From an uncultured Rubrobacteraceae bacterium (GTDB taxonomy: Bacteria > Actinomycetota > Rubrobacteria > Rubrobacterales > Rubrobacteraceae), in the NCBI GenBank assembly GCA_902806085.1, contig CADCVH010000069.1:1-64000 (forward strand): a DNA stretch of 64,000 nt, read 5' to 3'. Shown in pieces: positions 24,836 to 32,804 of the stretch; the first letter of the stretch is position 1, and each line of letters starts with the position of its first letter. The position numbers and the translations under genes are program-made. The notes beneath the pieces are model-generated. The model was not told the origin of the DNA, made no database searches, and saw only the letters and a program-made list of their open reading frames with translations.

Positions 24836-26815
24836 CTAGGGGGCGCGGGTGCCGGCTTCGTCCGAGTCCCCGCGGCGTGCCTTGCCCTCTCGTTTCGCCT
24901 CGTACATCGCCGCGTCTGCTTCGCGCAGCAGGTCGGCCGGCCGGACGCCCGTGGGGTCCGCGCTTGGGTCCGCCAGGGCCGCGCCTACGCTGGCCGAGAC
25001 GGAAACCTCGAGACCGGCCAAGACGACCGGAACGCGCAGCGCCTCGCCGACGCGCAGGGCCGCCTCCTGGGCCTCCTCCCCGGCGACGTCCTCGAGCAAG
25101 ACGGCGAACTCGTCGCCGCCGAGGCGGGCGACTGTGTCCCCGGGTCTGACGCAGTCCGATAGCCGCCAGGCCGTCTCCACCAGCAGCCGGTCGCCCACCT
25201 CGTGGCCCAAGGAGTCGTTCACGGCCTTCAGGCCGTCGAGGTCCAAAAAGAGCACGGCGACGCCGCCGCCGGGCCCTCCGGCCGGGCGACCTCTGGAGAA
25301 GGCCCGGGCGAGGGCGTGCTCGAGGCGGTCGAAGAACAGCCTCCTGTTGGGCAGGTCGGTCAGGGGGTCGTGCAGGGCTTGGCGCTCGAGTTGCTCCTCC
25401 AGCGCCTTGCGCTCCGTCCCGTCCTCGACCACGAGGACGAGGAACCGGGCATCGCCCTCGCGCACGAGCGAGGCGGTGAGCCGGACCCACAGCACGCGCC
25501 CGTCCTTCCTTAGGTAGCGCTTCTCGGTCCGGTAGTGGTCCCTCTCGCCGTCCAGGAGTCCCTCGTAAGGCGTCTCTGCGGTCCCGAGGTCGTTCGGGTG
25601 GGTGAGGTCGGCGGGGCCCATGGTGCGCAGCTCCTCCTCGCCGTAGCCGAGCATCGCCCGCAGCGCGGGGTTGCTACTCACCAGGCGACCCGAGGAGAGG
25701 TCCACGAGCGCCACGCCCACGGCCGTACCCTCGGTTATCGCCCTGAGGCGCGCCTCGCTCGCCTTGAGGGCCTCCTCCGCCCGCCTGCGTTCGGTGACGT
25801 CCCGCAAGACCACGAGCCTTCCCGCGAGACCCCCTCCCCGGTCCCGCAGCGGCGAGAGGACGATCTCATGGTCGCGCGCCCCCGCGCCCGTCCCGATCCT
25901 CGCCTCCCCGCGCGCCTCGTTCGCGCCGTCTTGATCTTGCAGGAACCTGACTGCCCCGTCGGGCAGTACCCGGTCGGCGCCCATCCCCGCGGTCTCGGAG
26001 GCGGAGCGGCCGAGCGCGCGCTCTGCGGCGGGGTTGAGGTCCACCACCCGGCCCCGGATGTCGAGAACGACGACCCCGTCGCCCATGCCCCCGAAGACGG
26101 CGTCGCGCGCCACGGGCACGACGTCCAAGAGCCCGCGGCGGGAGAGGCCCCACGCGAACGCGGCGCCGGAGACCGCGAAGGCGAAGGGCGCGGGGTCGGG
26201 CAAGCCGGCCGGGAGCAGGCCGAAGACGTTGAGGGCGTTGCCCGCCCACGGCACGCAGACCCCCACCAGCAGGGCCGCCCTCTGCCCGCGGTACAGGCGT
26301 GCCGAGAACAGCGCTCGGAAAAGCAAGGCGGTGCCGAGCAGGACGAGGGCGTACGAGTATGCCAGGTTGGCCCAGAACCAAGGGCCGTAGACAGGCTCGG
26401 CAGTCGGAAAGGGCCCGGGCGCGCCCAGCCCCCTGGAACCCCAGAAGAAGCCGTGCCAGTCGTTAGTGAAGACAGCCGCGAGCGTGGCGAGCGAGAAGGC
26501 GGACAACAGCGCGAGGTTGCGGCGTGTCAGCCGGTCGCCCCGGCCGGTGTAGGCGAGCGCGAAGGCCAGCCACGCCGGCGGCACCGCGACTATGCCGAGG
26601 TACTTGACGTCGCCCCAGAAAAACTTCGTGGTCGTCTCCACGGCGCCCAGGGACAGGCCGTAGGCCGCAGCCCACCACGCCGCCGCCGCTGTCAGGAGCG
26701 CCAGGGCGGTCGCGCCGGGCACGCCCCGACGCCTCCAGGCGTAGGCCGCCAGGAAGAGCAGCGCGGCCCCGGCCAGGAGCAGCACGATAGGGTAAGGTGC
26801 GTACTGCCAACTCAT
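24836..26815 (-). CDS. membrane diguanylate cyclase, 7TM-PAS-PAS-GGDEF
   Basis: The 659-residue inner-membrane protein starts with seven hydrophobic segments (about 1-235), the type of N-terminal 7TM sensor also found in histidine kinases. Two PAS domains follow (about 245-355 with GMGDGVVVLDIRGRVVDLNP, and 360-480 with ITEGTAVGVALVDLSSGRLV). The GGDEF domain starts at HDPLTDLPNRRLFFDRLEHA and carries the active motif RLGGDEFAVLLED near residue 592. It should make c-di-GMP in response to a membrane or cytosolic signal. No clear RxxD inhibitory site precedes the motif. ATG 26815 is used. An HD-GYP gene is divergent. Confidence 0.88.
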   Translation of the reverse strand: MSWQYAPYPIVLLLAGAALLFLAAYAWRRRGVPGATALALLTAAAAWWAAAYGLSLGAVETTTKFFWGDVKYLGIVAVPPAWLAFALAYTGRGDRLTRRNLALLSAFSLATLAAVFTNDWHGFFWGSRGLGAPGPFPTAEPVYGPWFWANLAYSYALVLLGTALLFRALFSARLYRGQRAALLVGVCVPWAGNALNVFGLLPAGLPDPAPFAFAVSGAAFAWGLSRRGLLDVVPVARDAVFGGMGDGVVVLDIRGRVVDLNPAAERALGRSASETAGMGADRVLPDGAVRFLQDQDGANEARGEARIGTGAGARDHEIVLSPLRDRGGGLAGRLVVLRDVTERRRAEEALKASEARLRAITEGTAVGVALVDLSSGRLVSSNPALRAMLGYGEEELRTMGPADLTHPNDLGTAETPYEGLLDGERDHYRTEKRYLRKDGRVLWVRLTASLVREGDARFLVLVVEDGTERKALEEQLERQALHDPLTDLPNRRLFFDRLEHALARAFSRGRPAGGPGGGVAVLFLDLDGLKAVNDSLGHEVGDRLLVETAWRLSDCVRPGDTVARLGGDEFAVLLEDVAGEEAQEAALRVGEALRVPVVLAGLEVSVSASVGAALADPSADPTGVRPADLLREADAAMYEAKREGKARRGDSDEAGTRAP

Positions 26816-27173
26816 AGAAACTCGTAAAAGCTAGGTTGCCCGTCTCGCTCGCCGCGAAACGTCCGTGGTACGGGACCAATATACGGGGCCGATGCCCTGC
26901 CGGATCAACCGGGTCCGAATACGGGGCCCCACGGTTCTGATCGCTGTCGAACGCGGGTCGTCGCCTTCTGCGCGGCCGTGGCCCGGGGCTGCGGCCGACG
27001 CAGTGCCACCTCCTCACTCGCGGGGGACGCGCAAGGGACCGACCGGGGCTGAAGAGTTCGCAGCAACGTGATAGGCTCGAAGCCCTCGGACCTCGTGCTA
27101 CCGTGAACTCCTCGGGAGGAGCCTCCTGCAAGCGGATGAGGAAGACAAGGGGAAACCGGTCGCCGCGGGTGAG
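26816..27173. other. intergenic region between divergent c-di-GMP genes
   Basis: These 358 bp separate the diguanylate cyclase and HD-GYP genes and must carry both promoters. I see no convincing hexamer pair and no strong palindrome. The HD-GYP frame stays open upstream of its called start, to a TAG near 27073, so part of this region may be coding. Confidence 0.35.
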
Positions 27174-28250
27174 TTGTCCGTGTTGGCCGGTCTCGCCTAC
27201 CACCGTTCGTCCGACCTGGTGGAGAGGGTTCTTGCCACGGCCCGCGAGCAGCTGGGCATGGAGGTCGCCTTCGTCTCCGAGTTCGCCGGAGGCCAGACGG
27301 TGCTCCGTTCCTTGGGAGGCGACGCCGAATCCTTCGGCTTCCGTAAGGGCGCCGGGACGCCGCTGGAGGACTCTTTCTGCCGGCGGGTGATCGAGGGCCT
27401 CGTACCGAGCGTGGTCCCGGACGCCGGCCGGGACGAGGCCGTCAGGGATCTCGGCATCACGCGCGCCGCGGGAATCGGCTCTTACGTTGGGGTCCCGCTG
27501 CAGTTCTCCGACGGCCGCCTCTACGGCACGGTGTGCTGCATGAGCCATTCGCCTGACCCTTCCCTTCGCGAGCGCGACGCGGGGTTTATGGGGGTGCTTG
27601 CCCGCCTCATAGCCGAGCAGCTCGAGCGGGAGGAGCTTCAGTGGGAGAAGCGCCGGCTGGAACTCAGGGCGATGGGGGTCGGCGCCCTGCTCGCCGCGCT
27701 GGAGGCCCGCGACGGCTACACGGGCGAGCACTCCAGGGCCGTGGTCGGCCTCTCGGTGGCCGTGGCACGCAGGCTGGGGCTTCCCGAGGAGGAGGTCGCC
27801 GACGTCGAGCAGGTGGCGCTCCTGCACGACGTCGGCAAGATCGGCGTGCCCGACTCGGTGCTGAACAAGCCGGGGCCGCTCGAGGCTGGGGAGCGGGCGC
27901 TGATGCGGGAGCACCCGGCGATCGGGGAGCGCATCGTCGCTTCGATAGAGGGCCTCGCCCACCTCGCCCCCTTCGTTCGCGCAGAGCACGAGCGCTGGGA
28001 CGGCGGGGGCTACCCCGACGGCCTCTCCGGCGAGCGGATACCCTTGGCCAGCCGCGTGGTCTTCGCCTGCGACGCCTTCCACGCCATGACGTCCGACAGG
28101 CCCTACCGGGAGGCGATGGGCCTCCGGGAGGCGCTGGAGGAGCTGAGGAGGAACGCCGGCACGCAGTTCTGCCCCGGTACCGTGCGCGCGCTCCTCGACG
28201 TCGTCGAGCCCGACCGCAGCGACACAAGAGGCTTCCCAACGGGCGGGTAG
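27174..28250 (+). CDS. GAF-HD-GYP protein, probable c-di-GMP phosphodiesterase
   Basis: The 358-residue soluble protein has an N-terminal GAF domain (about 10-150; FVSEFAGGQTVLRSLGGD, AAGIGSYVGVPLQFSDGRLY). The HD-GYP domain follows: EHSRAVVGLSVAVARRLGLP, the HD pair in VALLHDVGKIGVPDSVLNKP, HPAIGERIV, and the GYP block HERWDGGGYPDGLSGERIPL. It should hydrolyse c-di-GMP to pGpG or GMP. The start is uncertain. TTG 27174 has only a weak site, and the frame is open further upstream, so some N-terminal residues may be missing. It is divergent from the cyclase at 26815. Confidence 0.85.
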   Translation: MSVLAGLAYHRSSDLVERVLATAREQLGMEVAFVSEFAGGQTVLRSLGGDAESFGFRKGAGTPLEDSFCRRVIEGLVPSVVPDAGRDEAVRDLGITRAAGIGSYVGVPLQFSDGRLYGTVCCMSHSPDPSLRERDAGFMGVLARLIAEQLEREELQWEKRRLELRAMGVGALLAALEARDGYTGEHSRAVVGLSVAVARRLGLPEEEVADVEQVALLHDVGKIGVPDSVLNKPGPLEAGERALMREHPAIGERIVASIEGLAHLAPFVRAEHERWDGGGYPDGLSGERIPLASRVVFACDAFHAMTSDRPYREAMGLREALEELRRNAGTQFCPGTVRALLDVVEPDRSDTRGFPTGG

Positions 28251-28724
28251 CGAGTGTGTCGTTTTGAGGACGGCGTCCCGCGGGCGGTGCGAAAGACGCC
28301 CCGCCGGGGTAACGCTGTCGCATAAAACGACTCCACGGGTCGGGCCCGTTTTGCGCGACCGTAATGTGGACTCGGCATGAATCTTTATTCGTCCTTGTAA
28401 CACCGGCCCGATTTTGGATCCCCAGCAGTGCTTTTTGGGTCCCCCGGGTTCCCGAAATCCCGCATACCCATTCATCGCGGCAGATGATTATGCGTTCAAC
28501 TCCGGAGGATCGCTCTTCTAGGACGTACGGTGAATGAGTGGGCGTGGTGCGCCAGCTGGTGCGCCAGCTGGTGCGCTAGCTGGGTCGGGGGGGCCGACGA
28601 AGCGCCCGTCGAGGGTGGTAGGTAGCCAAGCGACCGCGACAAGGTCCTAGGGACCACTCCGGCCCCTTTCGCCTCATGATCTCATAATGTGGCCTACGGC
28701 GTTCCCGTGGCATTCGAGTATCTG
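28251..28724. other. gap between HD-GYP gene and small membrane gene
   Basis: No gene is recognised in this 474-bp gap between convergent genes. It contains the 12-bp tandem repeat at 28546-28581 and an AT-richer patch at 28370-28500. Confidence 0.4.
28546..28581. repeat. 12-bp tandem repeat
   Basis: Three units of ggtgcgccagct occur at 28546-28557, 28558-28569 and 28570-28581 (one base changed in the last). Each contains a cagctg-like palindrome. Confidence 0.8.
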
Positions 28725-29183
28725 TCAGTCACCGCGTTTGTGTTGTAGATCCGCCAACAACCCGCGCAATCCTGCCGCCTCTTTGCTCGAGGCGGGAACC
28801 TCACCGTCGACCAGGGGGCGTACGTCTCTCTCGATGCGATCCGGCTTGTCCCCGAAGCCGCGCTCTTGCTGCCTCAGGTCTTGCGCGCCGGGGCCCTGCA
28901 GGAGACCTTCGAGGCGCCCTACGGATTGCGCAAGGGCTTCTCCGCCCGGCGCCTCGCGCAGCAGCCGCTCGAGTCCGGTCCCGAGAAGCAGCCCGAAGAC
29001 CGCGAGCACAAGTATCGTGCCGCCGAGGCCCGCGACCAACTCCGTTGCCACCTTTCGGATGACGTTGCCCGGGCCGAAGAGGCGGGCTGCCGCGGCGACC
29101 GCGGCGCCCAGGAGGGCCGCGGCCGCCAAACCCGGAACGGAGATTAGCTTCGTCAACGCCGAGCGTTCGGGCTCTTCTCCCAC
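28725..29183 (-). CDS. hypothetical two-span membrane protein
   Basis: The 152-residue protein has two hydrophobic segments: LISVPGLAAAALLGAAVAAA (about 13-32) and LVAGLGGTILVLAVFGLLLG (about 49-68). A polar helical C-terminal half rich in Gln, Arg and Leu follows (GGEALAQSVGRLEGLLQGPG). I recognise no family. GTG 29183 is the only start before the first membrane span. It closes the minus-strand stress-protein cluster, which suggests an envelope role. Confidence 0.55.
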   Translation of the reverse strand: MGEEPERSALTKLISVPGLAAAALLGAAVAAAARLFGPGNVIRKVATELVAGLGGTILVLAVFGLLLGTGLERLLREAPGGEALAQSVGRLEGLLQGPGAQDLRQQERGFGDKPDRIERDVRPLVDGEVPASSKEAAGLRGLLADLQHKRGD

Positions 29184-29326
29184 GGGGGCATCCTACGCAG
29201 CACCGGGGCGCCCCGCAGACGACGGCCGCAGGCGACGGCCGCACGAGCGGGTACGTGGGCAAGGTGCTGCCCGGGGGACCCGCCGACGAGTTCGGCGTCC
29301 CGGAAGGCCCGCGCCGTTCTCGGAGG

Positions 29327-29591
29327 CTAGGAAAACGCGCCCCCGAGGAAGTCGGACTTGTCGACCGTCCTCGCTCCCTCGGGGGCCCTTACGCGCACGT
29401 ACCCGATGTCGGCCCGGGCCTCCAGCAGAAACGCGAGGTCGTCGAAGGTTATGGGCTCCAACGTCTCGTCCTCTTCGGCCAGGTCGGGCCGCTCGCAGAC
29501 GATGGCGGCCTTCCCACCGCCCCCGGGGACCTACCTCCTCGATGGCGGGGGCTCCGTCCTCGGTCACGGCGTAGTAGCTGTCTTTATCCAT
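29327..29591 (-). pseudogene. small conserved-looking gene with a one-base frameshift
   Basis: From ATG 29591 the frame reads MDKDSYYAVTEDGAPAIEEV, then loses sense at a C/G run near 29515-29530. The neighbouring frame continues GGGKAAIVCERPDLAEEDET, then LEPITFDDLAFLLEARADIG and YVRVRAPEGARTVDKSDFLG before TAG at 29327. The 265-bp length is one more than a multiple of three, so a single inserted base explains both halves. It is either a real frameshift mutation, a sequencing error in the G/C run, or programmed slippage. The product, about 87 residues, is not recognised. Confidence 0.6.
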
Positions 29592-29594
29592 CCG

Positions 29595-29930
29595 TTACCC
29601 GAAGGTTTGCCCCGTCCGTACGGTCCCGTCTTGCTTGTAGACGAGCATCTGGCTGGGCCGCCGACTCCTCGCCAACCCCTTGGCGTTGGCCAAGGCTTCG
29701 CCCTCGGTCTTGTGCACGCTGGTGGATCGGCCCGCCCCCTCGGCCCGAACCTTCCACCCCCCGTCGTCGTGGGCGCTCACGCAGTAGGTCGTCCTCTTGC
29801 CTATCCTCCGCGCAGCCCGCCCCTCGGCTTCCAGGGTCTTGTCCCCCTGCATCCTACCGGCGGTCTCGGCCGCCCGTCCGGGTGCTTTGTCGGAGGCTTC
29901 CTCGGCGCCGCTGTGCTTCCTCGCGCCCAT
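29595..29930 (-). CDS. CsbD-like plus DUF2188 stress protein
   Basis: The 111-residue protein joins a CsbD-like helix pair (ASDKAPGRAAETAGRMQGDK, then TLEAEGRAAR; about 12-42) to a DUF2188 domain (TTYCVSAHDDGGWKVRAEGA, STSVHKTEGEALANAKGLAR and a final DGTVRTGQTFG). Both halves are typical of small general-stress proteins. The DUF2188 part resembles the one at the N-terminus of the protein at 30660-31880. ATG 29930 is used. It ends 3 bp before the frameshifted gene. Confidence 0.75.
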   Translation of the reverse strand: MGARKHSGAEEASDKAPGRAAETAGRMQGDKTLEAEGRAARRIGKRTTYCVSAHDDGGWKVRAEGAGRSTSVHKTEGEALANAKGLARSRRPSQMLVYKQDGTVRTGQTFG

Positions 29931-30038
29931 GCCGCTGCTCCTCCGCTCCCATCCCGGGTGCCTGTACGGCGCCAGACGCGCGGGCGGGCCGGGGTGTCGG
30001 GGAGGCCCCGAGGCCCCGGCCCGCCCGCTGGCGTGCGG

Positions 30039-30218
30039 CTACTTCAGGAGGTCTTTGACGGCGCCCTTCTTCTTCTTGAGGGTGCCCTTGTCCTGGTTGG
30101 CGCGTCCCTCCGACTTCAGGTCCTTGTTGCCGGTGAGCGAGCCCGTGGCCTCCTTGGCGCGGCCCTTGACCTTGTCCATAACTCCCTCTGTCTTGTCCCT
30201 GCTGCTCCTCTTGGACAC
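30039..30218 (-). CDS. CsbD family stress protein
   Basis: The 59-residue basic protein is a standard CsbD: MDKVKGRAKEATGSLTGNKD then LKSEGRANQDKGTLKKKKGA. CsbD proteins are general stress proteins of unknown mechanism, in Bacillus under SigB. GTG 30218 follows aaggaagg at a good distance. A promoter-like pair lies about 40 bases upstream and is repeated before the CsbD gene at 31885. Confidence 0.85.
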   Translation of the reverse strand: MSKRSSRDKTEGVMDKVKGRAKEATGSLTGNKDLKSEGRANQDKGTLKKKKGAVKDLLK

Positions 30219-30256
30219 TAATCCTTCCTTTCTTCGGTCGGCTTGCTTTCGTGGAG

Positions 30257-30286
30257 TTGGACACACGAGGAGGCCGGGGACGTTAC
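30257..30286 (-). promoter_or_regulatory. promoter-like motif GTAACG-N18-GTCCAA (copy 1)
   Basis: On the minus strand GTAACG (30286-30281) is followed after 18 bases by GTCCAA (30262-30257), 39 bases before the CsbD start. The same two hexamers with the same 18-base spacer occur before the other CsbD gene. This suggests a shared alternative, ECF-like, sigma factor. Confidence 0.6.
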
Positions 30287-30385
30287 ACCCCGGCCCCGCG
30301 GCGAGGGTTCGAACCGAGGCCGCCGTCGGCCCCCGGCTCACTGCTCACGCCGGCCCGTTGGCGGCCACCCTCCACTAGCCGAGTT

Positions 30386-30466
30386 CTAGATAAGCTGAGA
30401 AAGCAACAGAAGCGCGACTAGCACCAAAATGATCACCACCAGTACGTAAACCAGGTTGTTCGGCAT
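30386..30466 (-). CDS. 26-residue hydrophobic membrane peptide
   Basis: A 27-codon gene starts ATG 30466 and ends TAG 30386. After MPNN the remaining residues are almost all Val, Leu, Ile and Ala (LVYVLVVIILVLVALLLLSQ), forming one transmembrane helix. A good gggagga lies about 10 bases before the ATG, and it stands between two stress genes on the same strand. Small one-span peptides are often part of envelope stress responses. The function is unknown. Confidence 0.6.
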   Translation of the reverse strand: MPNNLVYVLVVIILVLVALLLLSQLI

Positions 30467-30659
30467 CACGGACCTATCCTCCCTTCTATAATCCCTGTAT
30501 CGAGTTCGCGGCCGGGGTATGTTGAGAAACAACCACGGGCGCACCTTCTTGGAACCCCCTCGGGACGGGTTCTGGGGACATGCCTTCCGCGCACTCGTGC
30601 GAAAGACAAGGGGGCAACAACCCCCGTTCCCTCTTACGATCCCCGTGTGGGGGCTTCTT

Positions 30660-31880
30660 CTAGGTACCGCGCCGGGTGGTCTCGTCCTCCACGTCTATCT
30701 CCTCGCGCCTGACGTCCTCCTCCACCACCTCGGTGCCCTCCACCACGTCCTTGTGGATGCGTATCTCCTCCTTGACCACGGCCCTCTTGGAGGCCACCAC
30801 CTCGGTTTCGGTCACCGGCACGACCACCTCTTCCTCGCCTATCTCCGCGCCCGCGGCCTCTCCGGAGACCGGGACCCGCTCCACGCGCACCTCCTCGCGC
30901 CTGACGGGCACCTCCATCCTCTCGCGGTCGGTGCGCACGCGCTTGCGCACCCTCACGGCGCCGGCCTCGCGCTCGCGGGTCCCGGCGACGAGCTCCTCCT
31001 CGCTCCTCTGCACCCTGATCTCGTCCTCGTCGGTGGCGCCGGCGGCACCGGAGGAGCCGGTCGTGCCCGTGCCTCGCCTCCCGGGCGTCCCTGCGCCGAC
31101 GCTTCCCTCTGGTGGACCGCCGCGGTACGCGCCTTGGGCGTCACCTTGGGCACCGCCGGCGGTGCCCGTTGGGCGCCCCAACCCGTAGTGGAGGCGGACA
31201 CGCTCCTCGAACTCGGGCGACATCTCCTCCTCCTCCGCGAGGGTCGGGGCCCGCTCGATCACGTCGCTCGACCGTGCGACCATCATGCGCCCCTGCCGAT
31301 CGTCGACCGCGACGACCTCGGCCGGTACGGGCGCGGTCCCGGCGCCCAGGGGGCCCGTTTTGACCCCGACGTACTCGAGCTCGTCGTCCTCGCCGAGGAA
31401 CAGGGCGTCCACCTTGCCAAGCTTCTTGCCGAGCCGGTCGTAGACCTCGTAGTTTGCGTAGCGCTCTTCGTAGACCAAGCCGCCTACCACCTCCTCCGTG
31501 TCGTCGGTTCCTTCTTCGTGAGACGTCCCGCTGTCCCGACCAACGCCGGTCGTCGCCGGCCCGGGCCCTTCGATCGCCCCCACCACGCTCTCGGAGGCCG
31601 GGCCGACGGCCCGGCCCGTCGCCCGGGTCGCTTCGGTCACGGGGCCGTCGGGTTTCTTCTGCGGCTGGCCCGGGGCTGCGCCGTAGTCGCTGCGGTCCCG
31701 GATGCGTCCATCCTTGGCGTGGAGCAGGAACTCGGCCCCGTCCTTGCGGGCGATCTCCCGCCCCGCCTTGGCCGCCTCGGCCTGGGTGGGGTGGACGGAG
31801 GAGGCCCGATCGTTGCCCTCGCGCACCACCGCCCAGCTGCCGTTGCGCGAAAGGACGTGCACCGGCGTCCCGGTTGCCAC
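30660..31880 (-). CDS. DUF2188 - PRC-barrel - DUF2382 (YsnF/AvaK) stress protein
   Basis: The 406-residue protein has three domains. An N-terminal DUF2188 (about 5-65; SWAVVREGNDRASSVHPTQA, AEFLLHAKDGRIRDRSDYG) comes first. A PRC-barrel follows (about 130-210; YANYEVYDRLGKKLGKVDAL, ELEYVGVKTG). A C-terminal DUF2382 (about 290-400) is rich in Glu, Val and Arg (for example RMEVPVRREEVRVERVPVSG and IRIHKDVVEGTEVVEEDVRR). A Gly-rich linker with TGTAGGAQGDAQGAYRGGPP separates the last two. Such proteins belong to general stress responses. GTG 31880 lies 4 bp after the CsbD stop, so the two are probably coupled. Confidence 0.85.
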   Translation of the reverse strand: MATGTPVHVLSRNGSWAVVREGNDRASSVHPTQAEAAKAGREIARKDGAEFLLHAKDGRIRDRSDYGAAPGQPQKKPDGPVTEATRATGRAVGPASESVVGAIEGPGPATTGVGRDSGTSHEEGTDDTEEVVGGLVYEERYANYEVYDRLGKKLGKVDALFLGEDDELEYVGVKTGPLGAGTAPVPAEVVAVDDRQGRMMVARSSDVIERAPTLAEEEEMSPEFEERVRLHYGLGRPTGTAGGAQGDAQGAYRGGPPEGSVGAGTPGRRGTGTTGSSGAAGATDEDEIRVQRSEEELVAGTREREAGAVRVRKRVRTDRERMEVPVRREEVRVERVPVSGEAAGAEIGEEEVVVPVTETEVVASKRAVVKEEIRIHKDVVEGTEVVEEDVRREEIDVEDETTRRGT

Positions 31881-31884
31881 GTCC

Positions 31885-32127
31885 CTAACGTCCGGTGAGG
31901 TTGTCCGTGAGCCCACCCAAGCCCCCCTTGTCCTTGCGCCGCTGTCTGTCGCGTTCCTTTTCCGCCCCCTCGGCCTCGGCCTCCGCCTGCCTGGCCTTCT
32001 CCCTCTGCTTGGCCTCCTCCGCCGCTTCGGCCTTCGTTTGCTCCGCCCTGCCCTCGGCCTTCTCGGCCTCGTCGCCCACCATGGCGCCGTAGGCCTCCTT
32101 GGCTTTGCCCTTCGCCTTCTCCGACAT
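31885..32127 (-). CDS. CsbD-like stress protein with charged tail
   Basis: The 80-residue protein begins MSEKAKGKAKEAYGAMVGDE and AEKAEGRAEQTKAEA, the CsbD pattern. A long Glu/Lys/Arg-rich helical tail follows (KQREKARQAEAEAEGAEKER), ending GGLGGLTDNLTGR. ATG 32127 follows gagagg. It is first in the stress cluster and is preceded at about 42 bases by the same promoter-like motif as the other CsbD gene. Confidence 0.8.
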   Translation of the reverse strand: MSEKAKGKAKEAYGAMVGDEAEKAEGRAEQTKAEAAEEAKQREKARQAEAEAEGAEKERDRQRRKDKGGLGGLTDNLTGR

Positions 32128-32168
32128 GCAAGGCCTCCTCTCGTCCCCGTGGTTGCATTCTTGCGGTA

Positions 32169-32198
32169 TTGGACGCATAGAAGGGTCCGGATCGTTAC
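32169..32198 (-). promoter_or_regulatory. promoter-like motif GTAACG-N18-GTCCAA (copy 2)
   Basis: On the minus strand GTAACG (32198-32193), 18 bases, then GTCCAA (32174-32169) stand 42 bases before the CsbD start. Bases in the spacer also agree in part with copy 1 (for example TCC-GG-C at its start), so the two promoters may be duplicates. The rest of the 32128-32804 gap has no gene. Confidence 0.6.
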
Positions 32199-32804
32199 GC
32201 CCAGACAGGGGTTTCGGGTTTTTTGGGACGTCGGGAGGGTAATCCTTGCCGTGGCCATCCAACGTGGGAGGACAGAAAAGATAGGGCTGGGCAGTCCAGT
32301 GGGCCTCGGTAATCTCGATCTCGGGGGTTGCGCGGCTCCCCCACATGGCCCCTTTTTGGCGATTTTCGGATGGACTTACTAAGAAGGCCCCTCGGCGGGA
32401 ACCTCGGAAAACACGGCCACGCCCCGGTCCGACGGGCCCGGGCGTAGGCGTGAGGTAGTGAGGCCGGGCCAGGCCCGAGAGAAGACGCGGGACGGACCCG
32501 AGGGGGGAGCGGACCCGTTCCCGATCTTCCGGGGCATCCCACGGATCCGGCGCGGCGGCCGAGGGGACAGTTTTCGGGCTAGTCCTCGGCTAGCCTCGAG
32601 GTACTAGACTCGCCCCGCCCACCGCGCCTGCGCCCCCCGGCGCGAAGCCCTGGGGACCTCCCTTCTGCGCCGTTCGGGGCGCGGGCCGCCAAAGATGTGC
32701 GACCTGGCAGATGCCCTCCCCCGCCCCTCGGTGTAAGTTCGCTTTACGCCCCCCAGAGTCGGGGGCCGACCCTACGCGAGCGCCCGCCAAGGGGAGGTCT
32801 TTTC

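Noticed and set aside
26463-28475. Minus-strand frame of about 670 codons spanning the diguanylate cyclase and HD-GYP genes
   Set aside because: It runs antisense through the HD-GYP gene and out of frame through the cyclase gene. The composition is not protein-like.
30219-32200. SigB-type promoters for the CsbD genes
   Set aside because: I looked for GTTT and GGGTA elements at suitable spacing and did not find them. A different shared bipartite motif was found instead.
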